A stretch of DNA of 15,961 nucleotides, taken from the NCBI GenBank assembly GCA_015852425.1, contig JAAAIG010000866.1:1-15961 (forward strand), read 5' to 3'. Made by a program: the position numbers and the translations under genes. Of the stretch, positions 7,190-15,886 are shown in pieces (position 1 is the stretch's first letter; each line of letters starts with the position of its first letter). Source of the DNA: Gryganskiella cystojenkinii. Its lineage: Eukaryota > Mortierellomycota > Mortierellomycetes > Mortierellales > Mortierellaceae. The notes below the pieces were generated by a model. The model worked only from the letters and a program-made list of their open reading frames with translations. It was not told the origin of the DNA and searched no databases.

Positions 7190-7840
7190 GTGAGAGCCCT
7201 GAAAGAGTCGCCTGGGCTGAATCACTCCAGCACTCTTTTTTTGGAACACAAAAGAAAGTCGCTCCTCGCAGGACATGTTGCGATTGCAAGTGAACGCCAG
7301 GAGCTCTATGGATTTCAGTTGTACAACCATGGCCAACATTTTTTCGACTCAGAAAGGCAAGAAATAAATTTACAGATTTGCAGCACCTCCGGTCAAAAAA
7401 TGTGTATTTCGGAGTACCCTCATCATGGAGTTCGTACCCCATCTCAAAGAACTGTCCTCCTTTGGTCCATGTTTCATCCTCAGCACCCTGACTCTGTGCC
7501 ATCCTTCAAAGGCGCATCCTTAGCATGTATTTCGGGTTCTTGAGGTGGTCGAGCCCATCCTTGAGTCCCATCGAAAGACAAGCGTATTGGTATCCTGTCT
7601 GGGGGTCAAAATCGAAGGATCCGTCGTGTTCTTCGTCAGTATGCTCATCCATGGACTCTGGATCCCATGATGCCAGACCGGCTCTATGGTGTGCCAATGA
7701 AAAGAAAACTCGCGTAGCTTTGTCATCTGACTGAGCTTGGCCAGGATTTGGCATTGATCGCCCGACTCTCTTCTTCCGTGCATAGCCCTTTGTCGTGGAA
7801 TTGACTTCGGAGTCGAAGGCCGTGGACCTCCTTTTGGATC
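7190..7840 (-). pseudogene. Relic 2: decayed C-terminal fragment of an A-type F-box/LRR gene
   Basis: Between C and D, in the same arrangement as relic 1 and very similar in DNA to the 3' end of gene A. It has several lesions. Near 7815-7840 about 2 nt are missing compared with gene A (frame lost at the NGRRLRG motif). The 5-bp duplication shared with gene A is at 7696-7705 (AATGA then AAAGA). An in-frame TGA replaces the Trp codon of the L-W-R-M motif at 7506-7508. Recognisable pieces in different frames are ILAKLSQMTKLREFSFHW, GYQYACLSMGLKDGLDHL and MAQSQGAEDETW. The last piece runs on to an A-type C-terminus (FFEMGYELHDEG, then TFFDRRCCKS) rather than the -DWW tail. No F-box is present. 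Ends are approximate. Confidence 0.82.
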
Positions 7841-7965
7841 CGGAGAAAGAAAAATTGCTCTTTGATTACAGCAATGGTTCAATCAAAGATTTATCTTTCT
7901 TATCTTGAGTGCTATTCCACTCACAAAAGCATCCAAAATAGAAAAAGGCGCGAACTTGGCCTGGA
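7841..7965. other. Gene D 3' flank joined to relic 2
   Basis: This is the 3' flank of gene D. In the gene D direction it has the conserved ATAGCACTCAA at 7905-7915 (51 nt after the stop), followed by GATAAG and GATAAA words (7888-7904) that could serve as a poly(A) signal. An ACCATTGC word at 7871-7878 then leads into the same relic junction seen after gene C. Confidence 0.55.
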
Positions 7966-9918
7966 CTACCACCAGTCGTACGTCTTCAAATCATGATATC
8001 TGCCATGGGTCTCGCGGATTTCCTGGCCAATTGTGACTTCAAGCCCTCTCTTGGTAAAGAAATCATCTCGGCACTCCTTTCCATAGTCGGGCCAGTTGTC
8101 CTGGATCCACGCTTCCTCTTCGGCACCCTGACCTTGCGCCATCCTCCAAAGGTGCATCCGCCGCATGGATTTCAGGTTCTTGAGTTGATCGAACCCATCC
8201 TCAAGTCGCATCGAGAGACAAGTGTACTGGTACCCAGTTTGGTGGTCGCAAGTGAACTGGAGAGCTTCATCGTCAACATCATCATCATCGTCATCAATGA
8301 ACATTTCGTCCGGATCCCAATCTTCTAGACCGATACTGTCATGGCCCAACGAGAGCTCTCGTAGTTTTGTCATACCACTGAACTTGACCAATATCTTGCG
8401 TTGGATCGATCGACTCTCCTCTTGGCTACACCGACTCGGATCATGGTACTCATCCCTGAGACGTCGACCGTTGGTCATTATCTTCAGATCTGGTCGAGGA
8501 ACACCACCGATCATGCATTTGAACGACTCAAGGTTGAGACAGACCCATTCTTCGGTCCCTGTCTGAAGAATGTCCTTGGCCATAAGCAAGTTTGGATGCC
8601 ATCCGGGTTGATGACCGACTGGGATGGTATCGAATCGTTTGAGTCTTGGAGCGGAGCATAAGAGTTTCTGAATTGATTCACTGGAAAGTCCCTCACGATT
8701 TCCCTGGTAACCAATGTCAATGCGAAGGTTCTCCAAGGTTGTGCTTTGGCGCAAGATCGCACTCGCGGTCAAGGGTCCAAGGAACGACACGCAGGAGTGG
8801 TATGCAAATGTCTTTAAACCAGTTCTTCTGTCGACACCTGAATCAGGGTCATCGTCACCGCTACCATAGTTTCGACCTGCCATTGAGATCAATGAAGCAA
8901 GAATGAAATCCGTCAGAGAAGGGGAAGCACGGACAAGGGTCAGTTCCTCCAAGGCAGGACCACATTGTCGCTCCGTCAAGACAGATACAAGAATTTGGAT
9001 GTCCGTCCAGATGCCGTCGATGGAGATGATTTTTAACTTGTTCAGCGATTTCAGCGCAGGTGGTGATCCTCCAGCGTCGCAGTCTCCTTTGATCCATGTG
9101 GTTAATGATGATGTGGATAGTGAGGACGCCCGTAATTGTTCAATGCGAGAATTAGCGATCCGCTTCATCCACTCAATTTGCGTCTTCCAGGACAGTCCCA
9201 GGTGCCGACCGTATTCGGATTTCTTGTTGTAGAACCTATCCGAGATTATTAGCTGCTCGAGACTTGCGGGCAAGGCGGACCAGAGCCTGGCCTGGTCTAC
9301 AAACTGACCGAGAATCGTGATCGATTCCAAGCCGATGGTGAACTTGACGAGCTTCTCTTGACATTGAGCGAGAATCAAAAATATTGTTTCGATGAGGATC
9401 CCGCGGGGCGGATCTTCCTGCTGCTCCTGCCCGCGCGGTGCATACAGTTGTCGAGTTAGTTCTAAAAACGTAGTATCGTCATTGAAGTCGACATCGAGTT
9501 CTTGGAGGGAGGGTAGACCATCACGACCGCTGGTGACAGTACTGACTCCAGCAAACAGGTTTAAGATACTGATGTGTCGGATTTTGAGGGCTCGGATCCG
9601 TTTCAGGTTCTTTGCAAGGGAGGCGGCGGTAGGAGCGGTCGAGGTGTCGCGCTTGGCGTAGCTATCCATGGGGGCGATTCCAAAAGGGTAAGAGTAGCCA
9701 TCCTTTGGGACGAATCCAACAGGGTAATTTTTGACTGCGAGATCAAAGGTATTCCAAATCTTGTTGATGACAGCTTGGTACCATGTCTTGGAGACTCGAG
9801 CACAAACGGTGAGGTCGTGCTTGGAGAGATGTGCAAGGACAATGTCCAAGAGTTCAGGCGGGAGTTCCGACAGACCGACAGCACCAGGAGTGGTGATGGC
9901 TTGCTTCATCGATGACAT
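7966..9918 (-). CDS. Gene D: F-box/LRR protein (650 aa)
   Basis: Likely SCF ligase substrate receptor. The F-box is at about residues 16-60 (LSELPPELLDIVLAHL, TVCARVSKTWYQ). A linker (62-98) unlike that of B and C, with Tyr/Pro/Gly and charged residues, separates it from the LRR start SLAKNLKRIRALKIRH (100-115). LRR segments continue to about 395. The signature NLESFKCMIGGVPRPDL is conserved. A run of six Asp (codons in 8266-8295) forms the acidic linker before YQYTCLSMRLEDGFDQL and the TYDWW tail. The central LRRs are closest to gene B (AGRNYGSG, LGPLTASAIL, TLENLRIDIG), while the N-terminal part differs from both B and C. The ATG at 9918 is the first in frame; a second Met at residue 4 is an alternative. 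Single exon. Confidence 0.9.
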   Translation of the reverse strand: MSSMKQAITTPGAVGLSELPPELLDIVLAHLSKHDLTVCARVSKTWYQAVINKIWNTFDLAVKNYPVGFVPKDGYSYPFGIAPMDSYAKRDTSTAPTAASLAKNLKRIRALKIRHISILNLFAGVSTVTSGRDGLPSLQELDVDFNDDTTFLELTRQLYAPRGQEQQEDPPRGILIETIFLILAQCQEKLVKFTIGLESITILGQFVDQARLWSALPASLEQLIISDRFYNKKSEYGRHLGLSWKTQIEWMKRIANSRIEQLRASSLSTSSLTTWIKGDCDAGGSPPALKSLNKLKIISIDGIWTDIQILVSVLTERQCGPALEELTLVRASPSLTDFILASLISMAGRNYGSGDDDPDSGVDRRTGLKTFAYHSCVSFLGPLTASAILRQSTTLENLRIDIGYQGNREGLSSESIQKLLCSAPRLKRFDTIPVGHQPGWHPNLLMAKDILQTGTEEWVCLNLESFKCMIGGVPRPDLKIMTNGRRLRDEYHDPSRCSQEESRSIQRKILVKFSGMTKLRELSLGHDSIGLEDWDPDEMFIDDDDDDVDDEALQFTCDHQTGYQYTCLSMRLEDGFDQLKNLKSMRRMHLWRMAQGQGAEEEAWIQDNWPDYGKECRDDFFTKRGLEVTIGQEIRETHGRYHDLKTYDWW

Positions 9919-10091
9919 AAGCAGAGAGAGGTATGCGGTTCCTGAGGAATAAATTTAGCGCAGAATGAGAAATGAGGATTGAGGGATGGATCAGGAATGA
10001 ATGAGAGATGCGAGGGAAATGGATTCAGCGAACGGGGGAATGAAAGTGAGATGGATGGAGATGAAGTAGGAGACACGAAAATGTGGCGGAA

Positions 10092-10104
10092 AAGTAGCGG
10101 CAAA
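10092..10104 (-). promoter_or_regulatory. Variant of the shared 13-bp word upstream of gene D
   Basis: AAGTAGCGGCAAA differs at two positions from the word at 2016-2028 (gene A) and 12601-12613 (gene E). It lies 174-186 bp upstream of the gene D ATG. The support is weak because the word is short. Confidence 0.3.
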
Positions 10105-10350
10105 TAAATAGAGTTTGCGGGTTGTACTGCAGTCGTCCGATATTTTTGGCTTCCCCTGCAGAGGTCGAAAACATTTTTTTTTAAATGAAATCTCGCTCAA
10201 GCCTCCCTCGTTGCGGACAAAATTACTTGGTCCAGAAAACATGGCCAAGGCGATACTGCCACAATCCAATAGTACAATCTATCCAGAGACAGGTACCAGG
10301 TCAAAGAGATCATCCCGAGAGAAGAACAAACATAGGTTGCAAACTTTTTT

Positions 10351-10356
10351 TTTATT
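10351..10356 (-). terminator. Candidate poly(A) signal of gene E
   Basis: A canonical AATAAA in the gene E direction, about 86 nt downstream of the stop codon, within an A-rich stretch. Confidence 0.45.
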
Positions 10357-10441
10357 TCTTTGTTTTTTTTTTGAGCAAGCATAAAAGATTTTTGCAAATG
10401 CGTGTTAATGCTGGTGAGGAACAAAAGAGGAGTGGGACGGC

Positions 10442-12461
10442 TTACCACCAATCCCAAAAGTTCCATTCATGCTTGCCACTACGATCATTGCCCCACTCGG
10501 ACGTCTTGGAGTAGTTTACCCAGTGTCCGCGCTCGGTCCAGAAGGCATCCTTGAAATCCTTCTTCTCCTTCTGTCCTTCCTTGTCCGCCTCCATCGCCAA
10601 CGAGTCTCCACACACCACGCTTCCATTCTCATCCGCCGACCCGTCGCCCGTCTTCTCCTCCTTTTGCTCAAACTCGGGCCAGTGTTCCTCCTTCCAGTGC
10701 TGTTCCTTTGGACCCTGCGCATGGCTCATCTTGAAAACATTCACCCGTCTCAGATTCTTCAGTTGACTGAGCTGATCTAACCCATCCTCGAGTGTCAGAC
10801 TCAGACAATCATAACTATGACCCAACTCTTTGACTTGCTGATCCCTAAGGTTTCGTGCTTCACTTGTTGAATAAAGCGTCGCTCCAGGCACGTCGTCCTG
10901 ATGGACATTGTCCTGACCCAGCGTGATCTCTCGAAGGCTCGTCAATCGACCAAGCTGTTTCAATATGCGACGTTGAGCGTTTTGGGATTCCAGAGTCGTG
11001 TGCTTGGTCGGATCGTGCAGGTCGCTAGCAAGTGAGGACCCGTCGAGTCGCGTTTTTAGATCTGTACGAGGGACACCGCCGATCCCGCACTTGAAGGATT
11101 CGAGTTGAAGACAGACCCAGTTCTGCAAGGGTGATAACGATGATTTTGAGGAGGAAGAGGAGGCAATGTCAACGGCCATCAGCTTTAAGGGTTCCAGATC
11201 TCTGTGGAATTCGCTCGCAACCATATCGAAGCGCTTCAATTTGGGAGCAGAGCACAAGAGTCTCTGCAGCATGGTGCTGAAGCAGGCATCATCTTCGCCT
11301 CGCTTGTAACCGCCACCAATCCTTAGGTTCTCCAACGTATCGCAATGTTCCAGGATTGCAGCCATGGTGCATCGTCCGATTATCATATGGAAGCCGTTGA
11401 AGCCGAGTGTTCTCAAACCCTTGAGAGAAGATGACAAGGTGACCTCCTCTGTATTACGGTTGCTGCTTTGGCTCTTGATCTTTGTGATCATCCGAGCGAG
11501 ATTTAGATCATCCCAATGACCGCCACATCCACCATCGATATGTAGCTCCTCCAGAGTCGTGCATCTATTAAATACGAGCGTCCAAAGAAGCCGACTACCG
11601 GTTCTCAAATCAGAGAGGGACAGCTTTTTCAGCTTGTCCAGTGGTGGCATCGACAAAGACGGTGGCGACGAAAGACGGTTTGAGAGAACCCGATCCAAGA
11701 TCTTTTCTTCCTCCGATTGAGGGACTGTGTTTCCAGAATAATCCGACATGGACAACTGTATCAGACTCGACGGTAACGCGGCCATGATTCGAGCTTGATC
11801 CTCGAACGCACACGCAGTCGTCAGGTGGTCAAAGTCGATCGTGAGATCTAAGAGTCGGGACGTGGATCGTTCGAGGATCTGGAGGAGGGCTCGAACACCG
11901 AGGTCGCGATTGAATTTGAGGCGGTCAATTCTTTCCGAAGTGGAGCAGTATGAATCATAATGACCAGGGTCATCGCAAAGGTCGACTTCAAGCTTCTCAA
12001 GGCTCAGGTATAGTGGCGGAGATGGCAACAATTTGAGGAGCGAGGGAGGTGTATCAGTGCCAGTCGTGGAGGAAGAGGATAGGGAGAAGTGTCCTTGGTC
12101 CCGTTCTGCAGGATCAACATAAAACAGGCGCAGGGTAGAAATACGCTCGATTCTCAAGACGCGGATGCGGTGGATATTTTTGGTCAGGGACACTTATGGG
12201 AACGGTGTCGTTCACAATGTCACCATACTTTCTGGTCGAGGATGACGATGAAGGAGAGCCGTAGATATCCCTGAATACATCAATGTTTTCCTTGTCTTCA
12301 GTGATTTCGAACGTGTGCCAGACAAACTCGATAAAGGTCTGGTAAAAAGCCTTTGAGACGCGAAGACAGGTCGACAAGTCATGTTTAGTAAGGTAGACGA
12401 GAATCATTGTGTGAATCTCTGGAGGGAGACTGAGAAGTGATGTCGCGTCTTGGTGGATCAT
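10442..12461 (-). CDS. Gene E: F-box/LRR protein with a frame break near 12195 (mini-intron or 1-nt frameshift)
   Basis: Outlying member of the cluster. The N-terminal frame starts at the ATG at 12461 and encodes the F-box at residues 8-53 (LLSLPPEIHTMILVYL, STCLRVSKAFYQ), then a Ser-rich linker. The LRR frame begins at about 12192 with SLTKNIHRIRVLRI, the family's first LRR, and runs to TAA at 10442. The two frames differ by one base, and the LRR frame has TAA at 12194-12196. Two readings fit. A GT-AG intron at 12193-12223 (31 nt; GTGACA...ATAAG) gives exons 12224-12461 and 10442-12192 and 662 aa. Alternatively, one extra base near ATAAG gives about 672 aa after correction. The rest is family-like: NWVCLQLESFKCGIGGVPRTDL, YDCLSLTLEDGLDQL, a Lys/Glu-rich insert near the end and a FWDWW tail. 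If neither reading holds it is a pseudogene. Confidence 0.75.
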
Positions 12462-12600
12462 ATTTTGTCTGTATGTTTGTATCTGTGTGAGCGTGTTTAT
12501 TGGATTGAAGGAAATGTTTGCTCGGAATGAATGAATTCAGAGAAAGGGATGTTGATGAGGATGAATGTCGCTCTTCAACAAACTGGTGGCAAAAAAGTCA

Positions 12601-12613
12601 AAGTGGAGGCAAA
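12601..12613 (-). promoter_or_regulatory. 13-bp word upstream of gene E, identical to one upstream of gene A
   Basis: AAGTGGAGGCAAA, 140-152 bp upstream of the gene E ATG; the same word lies 136-148 bp upstream of gene A. It is followed on the plus strand by a CACGTG E-box core at 12621-12626, the kind of site bound by bHLH factors. Confidence 0.4.
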
Positions 12614-12747
12614 TAGGTTGCACGTGATTTAATTCCCGCAGTCACACGGAGATTGCGTATTTCGATCCTTGGTCCTGTGGACCCATTCGCGAAAACTGAG
12701 TGGCGACTCTCCTTGCCCCTCTCAACCACGCTAATTTCGTCCTTGCC

Positions 12748-12939
12748 ATGACTGCTCCTGTCGATATCACTGCATCCATTGCATCGGTCACCACCGCAAA
12801 CCCAGCAGATCCCATCCAAACAGCCTCTACCAACCCAACTGCCACTACAAATCCAACCGCCACTACGAACCAAACCACCACTACTAACACCCCTATCCTC
12901 AAGCAGGACCTCTGCCAGCACGAAATGATAATACTCTGA
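12748..12939 (+). CDS. Small Thr-rich low-complexity ORF of doubtful coding status (63 aa)
   Basis: From the ATG at 12748 a 63-aa frame starts MTAPVDITASIASVTTANPA and contains four copies of a hexapeptide (QTASTN, PTATTN, PTATTN, QTTTTN), ending QHEMIIL. I do not recognise it. There is no hydrophobic signal peptide at the N-terminus. The repeat has a length divisible by three and keeps its frame, which hints at coding. However, an opposite-strand frame is also open across the region, and the ORF sits inside a divergent promoter region. It could be a remnant exon, a short upstream transcript or chance. Confidence 0.2.
   Translation: MTAPVDITASIASVTTANPADPIQTASTNPTATTNPTATTNQTTTTNTPILKQDLCQHEMIIL
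12817..12888. repeat. Four-copy imperfect 18-nt tandem repeat
   Basis: Units at 12817-12834, 12835-12852, 12853-12870 and 12871-12888 are each 18 nt with the core pattern CMAACNGCCACTACNAAY. Substitutions between units include both silent and replacement changes in the plus-strand frame. Confidence 0.75.
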
Positions 12940-13161
12940 CGAGCGATTCTCTCTTTTGACACAATATGGACATCCTCGCCCACAGTAGATCTTTTATACC
13001 CTCGTAGCTCCTGAATGAAAACAACTGCTTCTTTCCACCATCAAAAAATCTCCCTTTGACAACCTTAAAAAATCGCGGCGTGATGCTCACTGGACATGAG
13101 GCTCACAGGTCTTTGATAAAAAGGGCGACATCACGAGATTGCATGTAATGTATTGCGCAAT

Positions 13162-13306
13162 TCCACCTTCTCTTTGACAATCCTTCTCTTTCCTCAGCGA
13201 ACGTCTTGCTCCTCGGCATCTCTCTCCTCTCTCTTGCACACACACATACACACACAATTAACTTTCTACCACAGAACAATTATTCCCCCAAAACCCCATT
13301 CATCAA
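13162..13306 (+). promoter_or_regulatory. Probable core promoter/5' UTR of gene F (CT-rich tract plus CA repeat)
   Basis: A pyrimidine-rich stretch (13166-13235, many TCTCT runs) is followed by CA dinucleotide repeats (13237-13256) and an A/C-rich leader up to the ATG. CT-rich tracts just upstream of transcription starts are common in fungal promoters; no TATA box is obvious here. The start context is CATCAAATGG, with G at +4. Confidence 0.5.
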
Positions 13307-15886
13307 ATGGCTCCCTCCGCACTCGACATTCCCGACATCCTCTGTCTAATATTGTCCAAGCTCGACCAAGAGACTCTTCTCCATCGTACACGACTCGTCT
13401 CGCACTGCTGGTACAGCACTAGCCATGTTTTTATCCTTCGTGAAGTCGTCTGGACCGAGGGCATCACCGGTCGAAACTTGCGCAAACGCAACGTAATAAT
13501 CGACCAAGTCGCTCAACATACCTGGACCACTCGACTCTCCCAGGCATCGACTCTCCGCTGTGAAGCCAACTCGGACGATTCTTTGATCGAGTACTATTCT
13601 GCGCAGGATCAGAAAAAGGTTTGGGAGAATCTCGGGACCGCGATCGTGACCGCCTATCGAGAGGGCGACTACAGAGCTCTGGATGCTGACCTGGACAGTC
13701 AAATCAATAGGCGTGAATCATCATCGAATGCAATAAACCAGCAGCAGCGCCAACGTTTCCACCTTTCAGGACTAAAAACCTTGATATTCCATCGAATCGA
13801 CAACAGCATGAAGCGGCTCGTCGAGTTGATCCCCTACCTCCCACAGAGAGTCCTGACAACTTTGCGACTCGAGATCGCCGCTCATCCCACTGTGCTTAGA
13901 CTCGATTACATAATGGATCACTTTCCAAACCTCAACCACCTGGCTATTGTTCGAATTCCTCATTTGCGCTATCCACATGAGTCGGGTCTCGTGGGTATCA
14001 TCCCCATGGTCCATCCGACTGCATTCGGAGGAACCATCGGTCAAGGAAAGCCGAATAAGTTGAGGTCGTTGTTCCTCAAGACAGTGATGATCTCCTCCCC
14101 TGTTTTGGAGGACCTCTTGTTGCGTTCCCCTCATTTGGAATCCCTGGAACTATTGTCGCTGATGCCCATTCCGAAACCAGACCCAAGAACAATCTCGGTT
14201 TATTTGGACCCACCCGAGGTAGTCACTTCTCCCTACGAACCTTTCCAGCTCAGAGAAATCATACCGCGTAGTATCTGGGACGAGCAACGGACCACCTTTC
14301 AGCAGGAGCTGGTCGAGATTTTAAAGCGATGTCGTCATTATGAGGGATCACTCTGGAAATCAACCCTGACGAAACTCTCATTTTCGGTCTGGAGTAGAGT
14401 TCACAGTCACGAGGCCATTGAAAACATGCTGGTTTTACACGGGTGGCAAATGAACGATTCTCAAGGACAAGAACGGGACCATGGTAGCGTCAATTGCTGG
14501 GGGATGGACCTCAAAGACTTTGATTTTGCCGCCAGGGCCCTTTCTCGACGTGCGGAGCGAATGAGTTTCACAGCTGAGGAATACCCCTTTGAAACCACAG
14601 AGGAAGAGGAGGACAGGGTCCGACGAGAGGGGCCTCTCATCCGACCGAAACCTAAGTTCGTCATCCCAGGAGGGATAGACGGCGTACCCTTAGCTGTCCG
14701 ACCCTTTATATCCTCCCCTCGAAGCATCCCCAATACGTTGACGACTCTAGACCTGTGCAACTCGAACGCTTACGCTCCAGTCGCGTCCGAGTTGTTACAT
14801 TGTTATCTCTGTCATTCACCTCAGCTTCGACACCTGTTTGCAGAGTCGGTCTCGATTGGTCTGGACAACTTTGACATCTTTGAACACTATTTTCAACCTG
14901 CCGTGACCAAATCACAACGTGCGCAGGGTTGGACCGAGCGATCGATCAACCTGTGGCGGATTCAGAAACAGCTCTGGCTGGAACAGGATCCTAGGGCTTC
15001 CACCAGTCATCGTCCTTTCCCTCCAGAATTTGATCCGGCCTTCCAACGCAAGCGCATTTGGGCCTGTCGAGACCTGGAAACGCTACAGATTCGAATCTCG
15101 GTCATGGGTGGAGTTCACAAGGACATAACAAGGAAAACAGATCGAATCCCGAAATCGTCCCCAGTCTTATTCAGGATTCTCTTTGGGTATCTGGCCACGG
15201 TTGTGCCCGATCTACGAGTCTTGGAGTTGCAGTCGTCCCTAGGTGATCTGGAATTGGACTCGGGCATCTGTCTCCTAGGTCGGATGCAGAAACTCGAACG
15301 ATTAGTCTTGATCTGGAGTGAGGGGGTCAATACTACTAGGCTGTACCCACACAGGAAGCAGAGCATGGCTTGGTCGAAACGATACCAGTGGCCCTCCCTT
15401 CTTGAGCCGAATGCGGTTGTTGGTCTTGATCACCATCAAGACTTTGCCGTCTTGGATCCAGATCGTCTTAGAAACCGACAAGAACAATTGAAGAAACTTT
15501 TGGGAACAATCCTACCTCTGGGAGTGATGTCTCCTGCTATCTCGATCGAAGAGCAATTATGGGAGCTCGGGGCCATGTCGCAGGTGATCAAGATCCAGTA
15601 CGAGATGGAGTTCGAGGACTTGCAGGCGCTCCTTGACCGTCACCAGGAGATCTCGTCTCAGGTGCCGACTTGCTTTCCGACTTTTGAATCGTCTGTCGCG
15701 ACAACGACGAACCCAAAATTCCTGGACTATATTGTCGAAAGGCGTCGGTGGCCTCGATTACAATGGGCTGATATCACGGGCAAAGATATCAGAGGGACGA
15801 CTCATTCGTTTGGTGACATATTTCGCGACCTAACAAGTTGTCCCAACAGGACGGATCCCTTGAAGCGGTATTATCGACAGAGCTGA
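13307..15886 (+). CDS. Gene F: large F-box protein with degenerate LRRs (859 aa), divergently transcribed
   Basis: Probable SCF ligase substrate receptor. The F-box is at residues 6-50 (DIPDILCLILSKLD, LVSHCWYSTSHVFILREVVW), with the usual F-box spacing. LRR-like segments follow at about 155-165 (LKTLIFHRI), 183-220 (LTTLRLEIAAH, LNHLAIVRIPHL), 251-285 (LRSLFLKTVMI, LESLELLSL), about 480 (LTTLDLCNSNAY) and in the last third (DLRVLELQSSLGDL, LERLVLIWSEG). The C-terminus is charged and ends RYYRQS; it has no -DWW tail and no SFKCxIGGVPR signature, although a CRDLETLQIRISVMGG segment occupies the comparable place (stated from general resemblance only). It is the only gene on the plus strand, single exon, and not a recent duplicate of A-E. 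No membrane segment or signal peptide is seen. Confidence 0.88.
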   Translation: MAPSALDIPDILCLILSKLDQETLLHRTRLVSHCWYSTSHVFILREVVWTEGITGRNLRKRNVIIDQVAQHTWTTRLSQASTLRCEANSDDSLIEYYSAQDQKKVWENLGTAIVTAYREGDYRALDADLDSQINRRESSSNAINQQQRQRFHLSGLKTLIFHRIDNSMKRLVELIPYLPQRVLTTLRLEIAAHPTVLRLDYIMDHFPNLNHLAIVRIPHLRYPHESGLVGIIPMVHPTAFGGTIGQGKPNKLRSLFLKTVMISSPVLEDLLLRSPHLESLELLSLMPIPKPDPRTISVYLDPPEVVTSPYEPFQLREIIPRSIWDEQRTTFQQELVEILKRCRHYEGSLWKSTLTKLSFSVWSRVHSHEAIENMLVLHGWQMNDSQGQERDHGSVNCWGMDLKDFDFAARALSRRAERMSFTAEEYPFETTEEEEDRVRREGPLIRPKPKFVIPGGIDGVPLAVRPFISSPRSIPNTLTTLDLCNSNAYAPVASELLHCYLCHSPQLRHLFAESVSIGLDNFDIFEHYFQPAVTKSQRAQGWTERSINLWRIQKQLWLEQDPRASTSHRPFPPEFDPAFQRKRIWACRDLETLQIRISVMGGVHKDITRKTDRIPKSSPVLFRILFGYLATVVPDLRVLELQSSLGDLELDSGICLLGRMQKLERLVLIWSEGVNTTRLYPHRKQSMAWSKRYQWPSLLEPNAVVGLDHHQDFAVLDPDRLRNRQEQLKKLLGTILPLGVMSPAISIEEQLWELGAMSQVIKIQYEMEFEDLQALLDRHQEISSQVPTCFPTFESSVATTTNPKFLDYIVERRRWPRLQWADITGKDIRGTTHSFGDIFRDLTSCPNRTDPLKRYYRQS

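Larger units (their letters stand above)
9919..10441. other. Intergenic: gene D promoter and gene E 3' flank
   Basis: No gene is seen. The D-proximal part (9919-10110) is the D promoter. It is purine-rich on the plus strand, contains TGGCGGAAAAG (10084-10094) and a version of the shared GGCAAA word (10092-10104), and does not align over its length with the B/C promoter. The E-proximal part (10340-10441) is the gene E 3' flank. Unlike the B-C and C-D gaps there is no A-type relic here, so the compound repeat unit ends at D. Confidence 0.6.
12462..13306. other. Divergent intergenic region between genes E and F
   Basis: An 845-bp gap that must carry both the leftward promoter of E and the rightward promoter of F. 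It holds the shared 13-mer (12601-12613), a CACGTG site (12621-12626), a small low-complexity ORF with an 18-nt repeat (12748-12939), a 10-bp palindrome ATTGCGCAAT (13152-13161) and a pyrimidine-rich tract followed by CA repeats just upstream of F. Confidence 0.65.

Noticed and set aside
7190..7270. MITE or other small transposon in the non-coding part shared by relics 1 and 2
   Set aside because: There are no clear terminal inverted repeats or target-site duplications. The shared sequence is simply part of the duplicated unit.
10340..10380. Poly-T/poly-A runs as retroposon tails
   Set aside because: There are no target-site duplications or reverse-transcriptase-related sequence. The runs are common AT-rich flanks next to a plausible poly(A) signal of gene E.
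396..12461. Bacterial-style operon of five co-oriented genes
   Set aside because: Gaps of 0.3-0.95 kb with separate promoters and poly(A)-like words, and F-box domains, point to independent eukaryotic genes.
12642..12983. 113-aa minus-strand frame with a Val-rich hydrophobic stretch, possibly a membrane protein
   Set aside because: The hydrophobic stretch is the reverse complement of the 18-nt Thr-codon repeat (GT-rich gives Val). It lies in the gene E promoter region and has no other support.
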